From Flavobacterium psychrophilum (GTDB lineage Bacteria > Bacteroidota > Bacteroidia > Flavobacteriales > Flavobacteriaceae), in the NCBI GenBank assembly GCA_003243255.1, contig QFQM01000278.1, positions 1 through 5,276 of the forward strand: a DNA stretch of 5,276 bases, given 5' to 3'. Position numbers and translations under genes: made by a program. A model generated the notes under the pieces. That model saw nothing but the letters and a program-made list of their open reading frames with translations. It was not told the origin of the DNA and did no database searches. Below are positions 4,830 to 5,276 of this stretch, piece by piece (positions within the stretch are counted from its first letter, which is position 1; each line of letters opens with the position of its first letter).

Positions 4830-5276
4830 TTACTTACTCTCTCTCAGTCCTGATGAAGACGAGGAGTATTCATGGACGTGTCCGACATTTTCAAATTTTG
4901 TCCTTCTGAGAAAATGTCCCGTCCATGGATTTATAACCACAGCGTCAAAATGGTCAACTATCCTATTTGCACCTTGCTTCTCTCTGTTGATGAAATCTAC
5001 AACCACTAGTTCATAGTCACCGACAAAATCATTTCCGGTCTTGCTTGTCATCGATTTAGTCCAGGACAGGTAAACATAGTGTTTTTTGTCACCTAACTTA
5101 AGTCCGTTTTGTTTAGCGACATCAATGGCCTTTGAATAATCGACACTAAACTTACAACCACTGTTGTATTGTTTAAATCCCAATGTCTCTTCGCCAGAGA
5201 TAATCCTTCCTTTTCTGTTTAACTCAAACTCGATAGTTGAATATCTGTTTTTGCTGTCCAACTTAACGAAATACCG
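4830..5276 (-). CDS. Unknown protein, 5' end beyond the window (148+ aa)
   Basis: The reading frame is open to the right edge, so the true start is not in view. An in-frame TTG at 5261 could be used as a start, but codons for RYFVK precede it without a stop. 148 residues are visible. I do not assign a family. The pattern AIDVAKQNGLKLGDKKHYVYLSWTKS, then DYELVVVDFI, then DAVVINPWTGHFL (45-70, 82-91 and 106-118 counted from the TTG) recalls PepSY-like domains (a helix followed by strands, ending in a D-x-x-T-G-like turn), but the match is weak. The tail has five consecutive serines (133-137) and is hydrophilic. It stops 8 bp from repeat A3. The missing N-terminus could hold a signal peptide. 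Confidence 0.72.
   Translation of the reverse strand, partial: RYFVKLDSKNRYSTIEFELNRKGRIISGEETLGFKQYNSGCKFSVDYSKAIDVAKQNGLKLGDKKHYVYLSWTKSMTSKTGNDFVGDYELVVVDFINREKQGANRIVDHFDAVVINPWTGHFLRRTKFENVGHVHEYSSSSSGLRESK

Noticed and set aside
4603..5016. Plus-strand ORF of 137 codons
   Set aside because: It runs antisense through two minus-strand genes and through repeat A3, so it is a shadow.

Overview
The window looks like AT-rich chromosomal DNA of a Bacteroidota (Cytophaga/Flavobacterium-type) bacterium. The evidence is a perfect Bacteroidota-type promoter (TTTG-N19-TAACTTTG, minus strand, 874-844), a general lack of Shine-Dalgarno sequences before start codons, and gene types common in that phylum: a lipoprotein with a carboxypeptidase-regulatory-like beta domain, and a DoxX-like protein paired with an HxlR regulator. 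No integrase, transposase, rRNA or tRNA gene is visible.

Layout, left to right. 1-300: weak minus-strand remnants, namely a 27-residue piece resembling the start of an XRE-type helix-turn-helix protein that overlaps a 51-residue ORF by ATGA. 302-480: a GC-rich stretch of stem-loops with no convincing gene. 582-791: a small two-helix membrane protein (minus) with its promoter. 956-1040: repeat A1. 1139-1988: a divergent pair, a DoxX-like membrane protein (minus) and an HxlR regulator (plus), around a 36-bp operator-like dyad. 1998-2171: repeat B1. 2254-2652: lipoprotein. 2715-2797: repeat A2. 2821-3240: unknown protein. 3281-3440: repeat B2. 3517-4110: unknown protein. 4145-4330: repeat B3. 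4350-4718: unknown protein. 4745-4821: repeat A3. 4830-5276: unknown protein, cut by the right edge.

The main point is the architecture. From 956 to the right edge, single short genes, all on the minus strand except the HxlR gene, alternate with palindromic 77-190 bp repeats of two unrelated families, A and B (three copies each). Each gene is followed on its own strand by one repeat, giving units of about 0.55-1.05 kb. This is how integron gene cassettes with attC sites are arranged, and the repeat ends carry AAC/GTT pairs reminiscent of attC R-boxes. The strongest internal evidence is in family B: a hairpin at a fixed place changes sequence in each copy but keeps its pairing, and the distance from a conserved core to the terminal GTT is 62, 62 and 63 nt. 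No integrase is in the window, so the integron reading is inference.

The only functionally interpretable unit is DoxX-like/HxlR, a probable redox- or electrophile-responsive switch. The other cassette products are a predicted surface lipoprotein and proteins I do not recognise; they need not act together.
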